Below, in pieces: positions 49,801 to 60,611 of a DNA stretch of 64,000 bases. Origin of the DNA: Pristionchus mayeri (Eukaryota; Nematoda; Chromadorea; Rhabditida; Neodiplogasteridae); the NCBI GenBank assembly GCA_036245805.1, contig BTRK01000004.1, forward strand, positions 26,831,541 through 26,895,540, written 5' to 3'. Below the pieces are notes generated by a model that saw only the letters and a list, made by a program, of their open reading frames with translations, was not told the DNA's origin and ran no database searches. Position 1 is the first letter of the stretch, and each line of letters starts with the position of its first letter. The position numbers and the translations under genes were made by a program.

Positions 49801-52800
49801 CGGATTCGAGAGAAATCTCGAGGAAGCGACTGACCGTGAATGCGGACTCCAGCTTATGCTGGAAGATGCGCGATGCGTCGAACGGATCAATTCCGAACGA
49901 ATTGAGTCGCTGGTTGCGTGTAACTCCAGTCTTATCAATTCGCTCGGAAATGAGAAGTTCAAGAGTGATCAACTGGAAAAGGAGATTGCTCACGCAAATG
50001 CGGAGTACACAAGGCCGTTCGATGATTGCCAGAAGTCAGCGAGATTCGAACGGTTGAACGTGGCTACGAAATCGGTCGATCGCGTCGTTGGTTCAGTGTC
50101 GGATCAGGAGAGAAAGCTGAGAAACCGCATGGCAGTTCATCGAGGACTCCGGTCCAGGTGTGGTGTAGTGAAGCCATCCGATATCATGCGCACGTCACCT
50201 GAGAAAACACTGACGATGCAAGTGATGGTCGGCTTATCCGATTCTGCTCTTGAGAGAATGCGATCTTTCTTGGAAAAGGAAAATCTCAATTTTCTCTCTC
50301 CACAGGCGAAGCTTCGAAAGCTTAAAGCCGAGCTGTGGGACAAAGAGCAGTGGATTTGCTCAAGAGAATCTCACACTGATCGGGCGCTATGTTGGAAGCG
50401 ACGATTACAAGGGCGTGAAGGAGCACCTGTCTCGGGTCATTGCCCAGGTGAACGATCTGTGTGCCCATCCTGTCATCGAGTTCGAGGATAAGGATGGGAA
50501 CAAGCAGTCGATCCCTGTTGTGATGTTCCTGACGGGCGACTACAAGTTCCTGTGTAGTGTCCTCGGACATAGCGGGCAGTCGTGCAGTTTCAATTGCATC
50601 TTCTGCACCCGCAAGACTGCCCAGCAAGGTCCAGATCATGTGACGATCGGTAATGCCTTACTCATGTCGAGAGACGAGAAGGAAGCGCTGAGGAAGTGGG
50701 ATGCATATGTGAATCCGGCAATGAGTGTTGCTCTCGAGCCTCTATTCGATATTCCTATCACACATGTCATCCCTCCGTCTCTCCACATTTTCATGGGATT
50801 GATTAATCCGTTCATGGATGTGTTGGAAGACGAGCTTCTTCAGCGTGACCTTGCTCAAGGAGGCTTTCAGTCGCTTGACGACAAGAAGTCGGCTGAGAAT
50901 GAGCTGGCGTCTATGAGAGAAAACCTGGACAGACTGAAGGCGTTCCATGAGAGCCTACAGTCAGAGCTTGGTTGGTGCTCTAAGGCGCTAGCCGTCCTGA
51001 ATGAATTCAAGGGTGGCAAAGCTCAACCCTCGTTGTGCGGCGGGTGACGCAGTAACTCGATGCCATGAGTATTGTCTCTTGAGGTCGAAGACTCTGTCTC
51101 CCGTGCCCACTGATATGAAGCGCGTGATCACGTGCACAACATGCAATGGAAGATTCCATCTGTTCTGTTGCGGTGCATACAGTCAGTTTTACCATGATAT
51201 GGCTCTATCAGTGAATTACGAGATTCGATGCCAGATGCCCCCACAGTGTCTCGGTGACAATGTCGATCCGGATACTGACGTGCTCGATGATCGCATTTGG
51301 GAGTGACACGGAAGAAGTATTTCAACCAGTTCACTGGCAATGATGTGCACAACCTTCTGCATAAAGACGCACCAAGGTTGCTGTGGGCTCTCAGTAGCAA
51401 CCCCAAGCGGGAAGCGTACAGAGATGCCATGGAAGCACTGGGGGCACTGCAGAGTGCAGCAAAGGCTCAGTTCCTGACTCATATCGAGATCGCACAGTTC
51501 GATGCGAATGTGCTCAGGTTCAGGAAAGCCTTGGCTGATGCAGATGCCTCATTCAGTGTGACTCCTAAGGCGCATATGCTCCTTCGCCACGTGAGCGAAT
51601 TCCTGCACCAGTTCAAAACCTGGGGCAAGATGAGTGAGCAGCCCATCGAGGCATTGCATGCACTCATCAATAAAATCGAGCCACGTTTCCACGCAGTGAA
51701 ATGCGAGGAGCATAAGTGGTTGCTGATCACTAGGGAGCTCACCATCCGCACCTCTCTCAAACAGCTTACTGTAGATAATCTTTGGTAAATTCACTAATGG
51801 CAAATTCCATCTTTACATATAAGCTATGCCACCCTAGTCATGTAATTATTGCTAACCAACTCTTTACAGATCGCCCCTCTCCTCCATCAACGAGCGACAG
51901 TTCGACTCCTCTCCCTTAAGAAGCATCGACACGACCCTCCCAAGCAGCTCCTCTCGTTGTGAGTTCCATCTAGTTTTCATATGGTATCATATTCAACAGA
52001 TCGTGTTTGGAATTTTCAACCATCGGTTCCCGAGTTATGACTGGAAAAGTAGGAAGTGCGCATGTGCAGCCTGGTTCAACCGATTGGAATGGCGAAAAAT
52101 GCTTACCACTATGATCAGCACCCTCGAGAACCCCTTGTCCCAATTTTTTCGAAAGAAATGGTGTGCCAAAACCCCTTGAGACATTATCCGATTCTTAGGC
52201 AATCGTCTATGCAACACTTATAATTTATTCTTAATTTTAATTATTTTATTGTAGAACCCAGTCCAACGTCGTCCGGCCAAGATCGTGATCCACTCGGATA
52301 GCCAGATAGATGATCAGCCCAGATTGCATAGCAGGCCCCAGTCTGACGACAGCACGGACAAGGTTTGTTTCTCGTTATTTCTCCCCTCCCATCTCAATCA
52401 TTTACTCGCAGGTGCATCTAACTTACATCCCTCCTGGCTATCGCACTCCTTCGTACACTTCGGGATCGAGCTCTGGTGGTTCTTCTCCCTCCAATGTTTC
52501 CCCCATCAAGGATGGACAAACTCAGTAAGTATATTTACAGCTTCTCTAGTTCAGCCACAAAACCGGCAGGACTTACGGAAACTGGGACCCGAATATTGGA
52601 AGAAGTATGTTGTTTACTATAAGAAAACCGGGAGGGTTTTGCTGCTAGCAGCAATGGTGCCCACGTTTGCCCTTACTTCATCATCCCTTACAGCTTCAAG
52701 TTCGACCATCGTTCTCTGAGCGCTCAGCATGGTCCTATTCCGTCTACTTCAACAACGGGGCGTCAGCCCAACACCTCTCCCTCAAGACTCATCGACACGA

Positions 52801-55800
52801 CCCTCCCAAGCAGCTCCTTTTGCTGTTAGTTCTAGCTTATCTTATATTCTCATAAAAATGACACAGTGCCTGGATGGACAAACCAATCTAGTCTATTTTT
52901 TTAATTTTGAGGGCTTCCCAGCAGCAGCAGAACTACGCTCCTAGCGTGTCAGGCTACTCGCACTCTTCTGAGTCCTCCTCCTGCTACTCCATCTATGGCT
53001 CTTGCCACAACGACAGGCACGACGGAAAGGCAAGTACTATAAAAGGCCTGAATGGGGTGCCGGTAGTTCATGGGCTGCTAGTGTTACTTATAATGATTAG
53101 ACAAAGGCTTCTGTTTCACAGAGGCGTAGATATCTAGTTGGCCCAAAGCAGAGTTTGCTTGTCAGGGGATACCAACATCGATAATCTGGGATTTTACTGT
53201 ATAGCCAGTCCGATGATCTGTTTGTCAATAGCTCGTATATTTTTATCATCAAATGTTGCTTCTTTCAGCAACTTCTGCAACTCCGTTCGTACGTCTCCTC
53301 TGAGATGGCAGAGCAAGAAGTGTGTACCTTCTGCTACCAATTCGCCGTCCACTACGCCCAATCTCGTTACCAGACTCCTTTCCCCAGAGTGACCGACAGA
53401 GGATACTGGAGAGGACACGCCCTCAAGGAGGGAAACAGGATCGTGTACGTTACTTTACTCACTTGTATCTCTCATCGATCCCGGTTTTATGATTGTCACC
53501 TATATCTATTCCAGTTGTCCCCGTGCCCTCCGTCGAGTTTGTTCCCTGTGTGGATCAACTGGCCTCAATGCCCATCTAATCAACTTCTGCCCCATCGCGA
53601 AGAAGCACCTCTTCCTACTGAGTGATCTCCCCTCGATCAATTAGCTATTAGATCATCACTTTATCATATTCCTACAGAATTATTTTCTCGCTGTCACTAG
53701 TAAAACCTTTCTAAGCACTTTGTCTTCAATTGTGTAATGCTATTTCGACCTTATTAGTAGCTCGCAAATATTATTGTTGCAGATGTGAAGAAGTAATAAA
53801 GAACATGTAAATAAATATATATTCGTTAATTGCTAATTTATTTAAACATTATCACATATTTTAAATAATAATAAAGTAATTTAAATAATTTAAACACTTT
53901 TTAAAATTATTATTGAAAAAATGGCTGAAATGCGACACAACGAACGGCGCGCGCTCCACCGGACGCGTGCGCCATGCGTTGCTGCTCTGGCCCCGGAATC
54001 TCTAACGGGCCGTGCGGTACTATTTATTTTTTTTAAAAGTCGCGCTGTTATACTGTAATAGTCTTTTCGAGACACGCGAGTTCGAGATATTCCAAGGACC
54101 GCGGCCTCTCTCCCTCTCTCCGGCGAGCGCGCGCTCGACTCTTCTAGACCTGTACAGTCATCATGTTCCCCAACTCAGTTCGATTTTGTTGAAAACCTGT
54201 TGGGTATACACGGCCTTCCACTCAGTCGCGTAGAGCGTGAGCCGACTCCGCCTATAGTAAAAGACACATCGTGTGACCGTAGTTTTCGTTTCGAGGTGAA
54301 TTTTTAAATTGCCGCCGGGTTATATTGCTAGCTACGGTATTTTTTGCGTCGTGTCGAACAAATTATTTTAGTTTTGGAGGCTGATTCATGCGTTAACTTT
54401 TGTTCTTTGTTAGTTGCGTTTATATTTACGAAACGTATTAAACATAAATAGAACCTCTATCAGGTGATATTTTTGTTCCATTGTTGGTTTTGCTCTTTCA
54501 TGAGATCAACTATAAATTTACAAGAGATAATCTATATAATAATCGGTAAATATTACTGTGAGAACAGAATGCGTAGTCCGTGGTGTGGTGGGCGAGATCT
54601 ATCACATTTTGTTGTATTACTCGCGGAACTTTTTTTCTCCCGCATTCCGCGAGTAATACAACAAAATGTGATAACTCTCGTACACCACACCACGGACTAC
54701 GCATTCTGTTCTCACAGTAACATACGAAAATATTTGAAAATTTGAATTCCCGGTACCCCGATGGGCGGAGCTAACTTGTGCCTGTGAATCCCGACCGTAG
54801 ACGAAATATTACAAAATTCTAAATGTAATTATTGAATTCTGCACCCTCGAATACCCCATGCTTAATACCAAAATATCGTAAAGACCTAACGTTAATTTTG
54901 CGTGGTGCACCCTATATTAAAAGTATCAACTTCTTGGGATTTTGTGTAGTGTAATTCAATAGTGGATCAAACAAACTTGTGTGGATGGAACTGCTTGCTG
55001 AGGTCTACACTAGCTGGTTTCATCTCGTTCTTCCCGTTCCTCTCCCATCCCACGACAATCGACGGCCTGCTGGTGATGGGAGCTGCCACACCTACAAATA
55101 CCACAATCATTAATCATCTGCAACTTACACTTGTATAGTCATATTGAACTAAACCATAGTAGACATACATAGGTAGATCATAAAACTATAACACTATATT
55201 GGTCACCAATTCTGAATCTCCAACTCGTCTGTCCGCCACGGAGCGAGATTAAACGGATCTGCAAACATCTCAATTTAACAATTTTACCATAATATTCATT
55301 CCTTCGAATATGATTAGAGGCGGAAACCCGACCATTTGAGGCCGGAATAATGATACTACTTCCGAAGATATTTTTCTAAACTACTATAGTTTTCAATACA
55401 AATTCATACATTCTTGTCTATTTTTTACACATTTTTTTAAAGATTCCTACTTCATAGTGGTATGCCGGCTCCGCACATGAACATCATAAAACTAAAGGCC
55501 CTTTTGTTCAGTTCGTCTCCAACATGCAACAGTGCTAGTCTATCTACCGAGGAGTTCGTTGGAAAAAAATACATTCCTTTCTAACCCCACCCCATCTCAA
55601 CCTCGTTCCTCTTGAAAGTCCATAGACTGGCTAAGATCACATTTCTGCACAGCCATCCCGCCACTGCTGGAGTCGTCGATGGATCAGCAACCACTATCTG
55701 AATTCCGCTCTCAGCCCACACTCACACACTTATTATGTGAGACCGTTTGCCTAAGAATCGAGCAGAGCCCGGTGCAGCAGGAAAAATTCAATTCTCTCTT

Positions 55801-58800
55801 AATGGTGCAGGTGACGATAGGCATATTCATTTTGCACAAGGATGCCTTGTTGGATCCATATGACTTTGCGTTGAAATAAGATTCAGTGCTATAACTCGTG
55901 CAACAACTTTACGCGAAAATATTTCATGGCGAACACGGCAGTATATTTCATTTGTCGTAAATTTCAACAATATTTTGAAAATGAGGTAAAATTCAAGCCC
56001 TATTCCGACTCCATCTTCGGAGGATTAGGAATAGCGCTTGAAGAAATACACAGATCTGACAGGCTTGACGAGAGGAATCCAAATCTATTTTTATAACGAA
56101 TTTCCGCATAGACATTTTGGGGAAATTAACATATAATGACTAACTTAAAGTTACCGGACGAGGACAAAATTGACCCCCTATTTTTGTCCTCCATCGAATA
56201 GCTGATGGCTGAATTAGTTGAGAATGAATATACAAAAATGCTAAAAATCAATAATAGCCTCAAGGGAAAGCCGGAAATGATCAGCGTAATCCCGCGCTCT
56301 CTCACTTTTGCATACTCTCTCGTACACGCGACCAGATCAGGGTCAGATCAGGGTTTCGTCCTCGTCCGGTAACTTTAAGTGAACAAATTTGCCCCTCTTC
56401 GCTTGATCTTCGAGTCCAATTTACTCACATTAAGAAGCAAATTTATGATTTATTTATGTGCGAAAATAAACTATCAAATTGATCTGGACTCCTCTCGTCA
56501 AAACGGGTTTTGCAGATTGGAATTATGTATTATAAGCTCAATCTATACATCGCCCGTTTACTTGATGCTTTTGGCCGTCATAAGTTGTGTTGAAATGCGC
56601 GAATTATCTTGTGATTATAAATGATTGTCCAGAGTTTTAATTATCGTGTAAGATGCAAGGATCATGACGAGCAAAATAAATCAAGCGTTCGGGCGCTTTT
56701 TGAAAGTAGAATTTCTTTTTGGGGGAAAGTAGAATTTCAGTACAGTAGTACTATGTTTCGCGGCTTCAAACCATGGCTGCACGGGGACAACACGATACGC
56801 AAGCTTGGCTCAGTGCCATGATATGATGTCTCGACGCGCTTTCATTTTCAGATCACTACATATATGACATGCCTAAATGCAAATAAATCCCGCTCTCGTT
56901 AAACTTTTTATGTTGTTGAAACCCTCGTGATAGAAAGACGTTGACGAATGTAGATTCCGATTTTGTTAATCTCAAAATGTATGTACGGAAATATGCTATA
57001 AAAATAGATCTGGACTCCTCTCGTCAATACGGTCAGATCTGTGTATTTCGTCAAGCCCTATTCCTACTCCTCCGAAGATGTATTTTTTACCAGATTTTAA
57101 AAAATATTATCGAAATTTTTTATAAATGAACTATACAGCCGCCGTGTTCGTCATCTCATTATACATCAGCTAATATTTTCTCGAAATTAGCACAATTGGT
57201 GTACAAGTTATCCCATACATCCCAGATCTCCACATAAGCGTTCCGCAAATTTGAAAACAACAGAAGTTCTTAGAATTTTCTCCTCTTTCAAATGCGCTAG
57301 GTCTCGTTATGAAACTCCACGGACAGTCCGCGACCTTCCCTTGTGAGTGGGACGAAACGCATCGAAAATTGAAGAGTGAGGGTTTGAACATGGTTTTTCG
57401 GCAAAAACTGCATTTGAGATCCGGCTTTAGTAGGGAATGAGACAAAAAAATTAGTAGAGAATGAGACTCATCGAATGAGACAAAATTTGTATAGGTCCCG
57501 TAGTCTGTGGATGATTTGGCAGCTATCGAGTCGGACATACTCTCATCTTGAAGAGCATTTCAAAACAGACATTTCATCTGCCATACGGTTTTTCTAAGCC
57601 GAATAAGAACGGAGATACGAGCAAAAAACGGAGTTAATTTTCACCAAAGTTAATTTTTGATGTTATCTACCAGGAATGCTTTTGATCGACCACCTCTCTT
57701 ACTCTTGTTCAGAGATCCTCTAAAAAGGGTCTATCGAAAATCGATGAGAAAATTGGGGGTTGTTTTTTCCATGTGCAAGGATTGTGAAGAAACTTTGCGA
57801 TTCTACTATTAAACGCGTGATATGCCTATCTTCACCAGCACCATAAAGAACCCCAAATCACATAAACTCGGAAAAATGATTTTTTCTGCCGTGCTCGATT
57901 CTTAGACAAATGGCGTCTTCATAATCTCAGCACTGTACCTCAAATTCTTGTGCATGTATCGATGGCAGGGCAGAGAGAGGGAGGAAGCCTCCCTTGCAGT
58001 ATACGAACACTGACTGCTGCGACTGCTCCAGATGAGAGAGCAACAAGCGAGACTCGTCCTCGCCCATCTTCAATGCCATCCAATTATTAACGATATGGCA
58101 TTGCCCTTGACGACATCAAAATTGCTTGGCATGGCTGCACATTTAGCTTCACATCTTTATCATTCATGATAAGATTAGTCTGATATATAAAACGCGAATA
58201 AAAAAAATAAATTCTGGCGATACCTCAACAGGCAATTCCAGTAACGATTGATCCGTTAAAGCGAACACGGGAACACAATTCCAGTAGTGATATCGGAACT
58301 TCTTCAGATCCTACAATACATTTGAATTATATATATCATACGCAATAAAATTCGCTTCTTCAAATCAATATTGATGTAAATATATGTGGCACTTTTTTAG
58401 TTTAGGGGGTAACTCCGCCCACTTTCCCTCTGCGTCTCTGACACCCTGTCTCTCCCTTCCTACCCGCCTGTAAACAACTACTCACGCGCTCTAGTAAACA
58501 ACTTGCTTACATGGCGAGAACATTGTCTATACAGTACGCATACCTCCTTCCCTATAACGACGACCCGCGAAGCGGGGAGCCCTGTAAGCAACGATAGGGT
58601 CTCCCCGCAAAGCGGGGTGACCCGATCGTTGCTTACCTCTTAGGCTAAAAGCCGGCTTAGGCCGGCGGTATACACAAAAGGCTGCGTAGCTCTAGCCCTT
58701 TCTGTTCTCCATTACCTGAGTAGGGACACAGAGGTCTGAGTAGGAGGAATGGGCTTACCCCCTAAACTAGAGAAGTCCCATATATGTTAATATTTCCATG

Positions 58801-59290
58801 ATTTGAAAATAGATCCCTTTGGGTGAACTCACTGCAAATATTGTGAATATGAATGTATTGAGAGAAGTTGGCTGATCCATCCATCGTCCACTCACGATAG
58901 AATCCCATACCTGGATTTTTTTAACATTGTTCAACCCCTTCTCTTCATTCTCACCAAATCGGCCTCTACATTCATCAATGTCTTCCTATCCAATTTCGTG
59001 AAAGATTCCACGGTATTCAAAAGGAGCATTTGACCCTGGACCACGGAAGATCCAAGAAAAGATTCATTAGAGAGCGAAAGACGCGAATCAGTCCCGACAC
59101 AATCATCTGGTAATTAGCCATACAATTAAATTACTGAAAAAATGAACAAGCACTTACACACTGATATGGAAGCACCTATATGCTGCGAAGATTCCTCTAA
59201 TTTCCACTCGTTCAATTTGCGTCGATTTACTTCACTCCAAAACGATGCATCAACGAAGGTGTTTATTGGAACAAATTGCATCCCTGACAT
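43843..59290 (-). CDS. atg-7: Autophagy E1-like enzyme ATG7, with one frame lesion
   Basis: ATG7 activates ATG12 and ATG8/LGG for transfer to their E2s (cytosol, autophagy). Seventeen exons: 59158-59290, 58955-59106, 58833-58910, 58224-58310, 57939-58067, 55602-55697, 55207-55258, 54977-55091, 47867-47976, 47700-47800, 47504-47652, 47316-47446, 47124-47273, 46981-47058, 46623-46760, 44018-44121, 43843-43966; 641 residues if the lesion is ignored, close to the usual size. Landmarks: N-terminal '[17 protein letters not shown]', '[16 protein letters not shown]', the adenylate-binding '[16 protein letters not shown]', '[15 protein letters not shown]', 'IPMPGHTID', '[15 protein letters not shown]', catalytic Cys in '[11 protein letters not shown]', and the C-terminal 'IRGYVSRFN' and 'DVSDDDF'. 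In exon 10 a run of five Gs (complement of 47757-47761) puts the frame out by one; four would restore [12 protein letters not shown]. Introns 5, 8 and 15 hold kilobases of mobile DNA. Confidence 0.92.
44190..46455. mobile_element. 2.27-kb foldback element in the last atg-7 intron
   Basis: Arms of about 0.7 kb (44190-44894 and 45765-46455) are inverted copies with few differences. Both ends read GCCGTATTC inwards. The arms contain tRNA-like modules (TGGTTAGGCTTCAGCCTTTGA followed by GGTTCTTTTCCCG-type boxes near 44700-44770 and, inverted, near 45895-45975); a third unit near 45545-45610 (TGGCTCAATTGGTTAAGCC, GGTTCTATTCCC) is in the centre. The spacer also carries the inserted composite element 44955-45511. 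It lies wholly within atg-7 intron 15 (44122-46622). Confidence 0.85.
44955..45511 (-). mobile_element. Composite MITE carrying a captured host fragment
   Basis: Consists of a full 300-bp CTCTGGTGT-type MITE (44955-45254), a 238-bp host-derived segment (45255-45492) and an extra terminal fragment of the same MITE family (45493-45511). In inverted orientation, the MITE plus segment match 23960-24497. The whole unit is bounded on both sides by the same terminal sequence, as if the outer end had captured flanking DNA during transposition. Confidence 0.85.
47988..48437 (+). repeat. Left part of the interrupted copy of the let-70 upstream block
   Basis: Matches, in inverted orientation, about 60801-61225. 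It starts at TGGACCTCGTTT near 48017 and ends with the target sequence CGGTA at 48433-48437, where the 5.6-kb transposon begins. Its right part continues at 54015-54215. Confidence 0.9.
49188..51788 (+). CDS. Transposase-like protein with basic leader, coiled coil and DDE-type-like core
   Basis: Exon 1 (49188-49243, [19 protein letters not shown]) is a nuclear-localisation-like basic leader; exon 2 begins at 49348 in phase and encodes an acidic patch ([18 protein letters not shown]) and about 200 residues of heptad-like coiled coil with repeated 'LEEA' units. A further exon starts at about 50306 after TTTCTCTCTCCACAG; its donor is ambiguous (candidates near 50158 and 50195). The core reads '[18 protein letters not shown]', '[20 protein letters not shown]', '[11 protein letters not shown]' (zinc knuckle), '[16 protein letters not shown]', then, across a phase-1 splice 51012/51304, '[19 protein letters not shown]', '[16 protein letters not shown]' and '[15 protein letters not shown]'. 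The alternation of catalytic-type acidic residues with a CxxC insertion and a terminal SEQ-E-H helix resembles RNase-H-fold transposases found in nematode genomes. No internal stop is forced once the splices are accepted. Confidence 0.7.
51060..51250 (+). other. PHD/zinc-finger-like open segment inside the transposase intron
   Basis: A frame within 51013-51303 encodes '[11 protein letters not shown]', '[19 protein letters not shown]' and '[10 protein letters not shown]': a C-x3-C ... C-x2-C-x4-H-x2-C pattern like a PHD finger. It is out of frame with both flanking exons unless other splice sites are used. It may be an alternative exon or an older exon now skipped. Confidence 0.45.
52255..53644 (+). 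CDS. nanos-type zinc-finger protein, carried on the transposon
   Basis: Nanos proteins repress translation with Pumilio and protect germ cells (known). Exons: 52255-52362, 52412-52524, 52694-52824, about 52912-53029, 53269-53444, 53515-53644. The N-terminal part is Ser/Thr/Pro/Gln-rich (for example '[17 protein letters not shown]', '[19 protein letters not shown]'), as in many Nanos proteins. The C-terminal finger is diagnostic: C-T-F-C, later '[13 protein letters not shown]', then '[19 protein letters not shown]', i.e. C-x2-C ... H-x9-C-x7-C-x2-C-x7-H-x4-C. The stretch between the first CxxC and the His is about 16 residues longer than in canonical Nanos. The intron after 53029 starts GC. 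Odd points: no start codon is identified (the first exon opens after a stop), and the 52824/52912 join is out of phase in every simple model, so it may be broken or have another exon. A partial duplicate of exon 52694-52824 lies at 51870-51958. Confidence 0.75.
54015..54215 (+). repeat. Right part of the interrupted copy of the let-70 upstream block
   Basis: Starts with the second CGGTA (54015-54019) and matches, inverted, about 60612-60805 up to CCTGTTGGGTATAC. Together with 47988-48437 it forms a roughly 640-bp block that is uninterrupted upstream of let-70. Confidence 0.9.
54549..54724. mobile_element. Hairpin MITE flanked by TA
   Basis: Arms 54549-54628 and 54645-54722 are near-perfect inverted copies, starting CTGTGAGAACAGAATGCG and separated by about 16 bases. 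TA lies immediately outside both ends (TTA..TAA), fitting a Tc1/mariner-type target. No coding capacity; located in atg-7 intron 8. Confidence 0.8.
55915..57185. mobile_element. 1.27-kb foldback element in atg-7 intron 5
   Basis: Outer arms (about 55915-56096 and 56998-57185) are inverted copies with moderate divergence; the best-conserved part surrounds AAATACACAGATCTGAC and CTTCGGAGGA. A third copy of the arm motif GATCTGGACTCCTCTCGTCA occurs internally near 56481. The interior contains the TTAA MITE (56149-56374) and a block shared with the let-70/atg-7 spacer (56513-56706). Confidence 0.75.
56149..56374. mobile_element. TTAA-flanked MITE, copy 2
   Basis: A 226-bp relative of 6449-6675, again flanked by TTAA (56145-56148, 56375-56378). 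Terminal bases read AGTTACCGGACGAGG rather than AGTTACCCAACAAGG, with the same compensating change at the other end, while the core from ATACAAAAATGCTAAAAATC onwards is nearly identical. Confidence 0.85.
58398..58769. mobile_element. MITE with GTTTAGGGGGTAA termini and an internal GC-rich hairpin
   Basis: TAGTTTAGGGGGTAA at 58398-58412 is mirrored by TTACCCCCTAAACTA at 58755-58769; the outer TA may be the target duplication. The centre (58588-58638) is a long stem: TAAGCAACGAT and ATCGTTGCTTA enclose CCCCGCAAAGCGGGG. It lies in atg-7 intron 3. Confidence 0.7.
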
Positions 59291-59333
59291 CCCCTCTTAT
59301 TGCTCACATGGAAACGAATACAGGACATGTATC

Positions 59334-59526
59334 AAAAAGCGTCCGAACGCTTGATTTATTTTGCTCGTCATGATCCTTGCATCTTACACGATAATTAAAA
59401 CTCTGGACAATCATTTATAATCACAAGACAATTCGCGCATTTCAACACAACTTATGACGGCCAAAAGCATCAAGTAAACGGGCGATGTATAGATTAAGCT
59501 TATAATACATAATTCCAATCTGCAAT
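59334..59526. repeat. Spacer block shared with 56513-56706 (inverted)
   Basis: About 190 bp of the 315-bp spacer between let-70 and atg-7 recurs inverted and almost unchanged inside atg-7 intron 5. It may contain the atg-7 5' UTR or promoter, or be a repeat in its own right. Confidence 0.85.
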
Positions 59527-59605
59527 TAAAGACTTCAGAGAGGGAAGGGTGGACTCGGGGAAGAATTTTGGAAAGGATCACGTAGGCAGCCGTAACGTTC
59601 TTGAT

Positions 59606-60489
<884 letters not shown>

Positions 60490-60611
60490 TTTTTATTTGC
60501 TGAAGGGCTGTAAAGAGACGGATACCGGCAACTTCCGACCCTGTAAAATGGACATTTGATTTCTTAGAATGACAGATTCTAAAACACGAATGGAGTAACG
60601 TGGCAAACGTA

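Larger units (their letters stand above)
48438..54014 (+). mobile_element. 5,577-bp DNA transposon with 5-bp CGGTA duplication, carrying a nanos-like gene
   Basis: Termini are CACGGCCCGTTA at both ends (12 bp perfect, then diverging to AACAG and GAGAT). The duplicated target is CGGTA at 48433-48437 and 54015-54019. The uninterrupted site (..ATACGGTACTATTT..) exists on the minus strand near 60795-60812, so both borders are seen directly rather than guessed. Contents: a spliced transposase-like gene (49188-51788) and a nanos-type gene (52255-53644), both on the plus strand. Termini starting CAC and a 5-bp duplication resemble Transib/RAG-type elements, while the protein organisation could equally be CMC- or KDZ-like; superfamily is left open. 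It sits in atg-7 intron 8, antisense to that gene. Confidence 0.88.
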
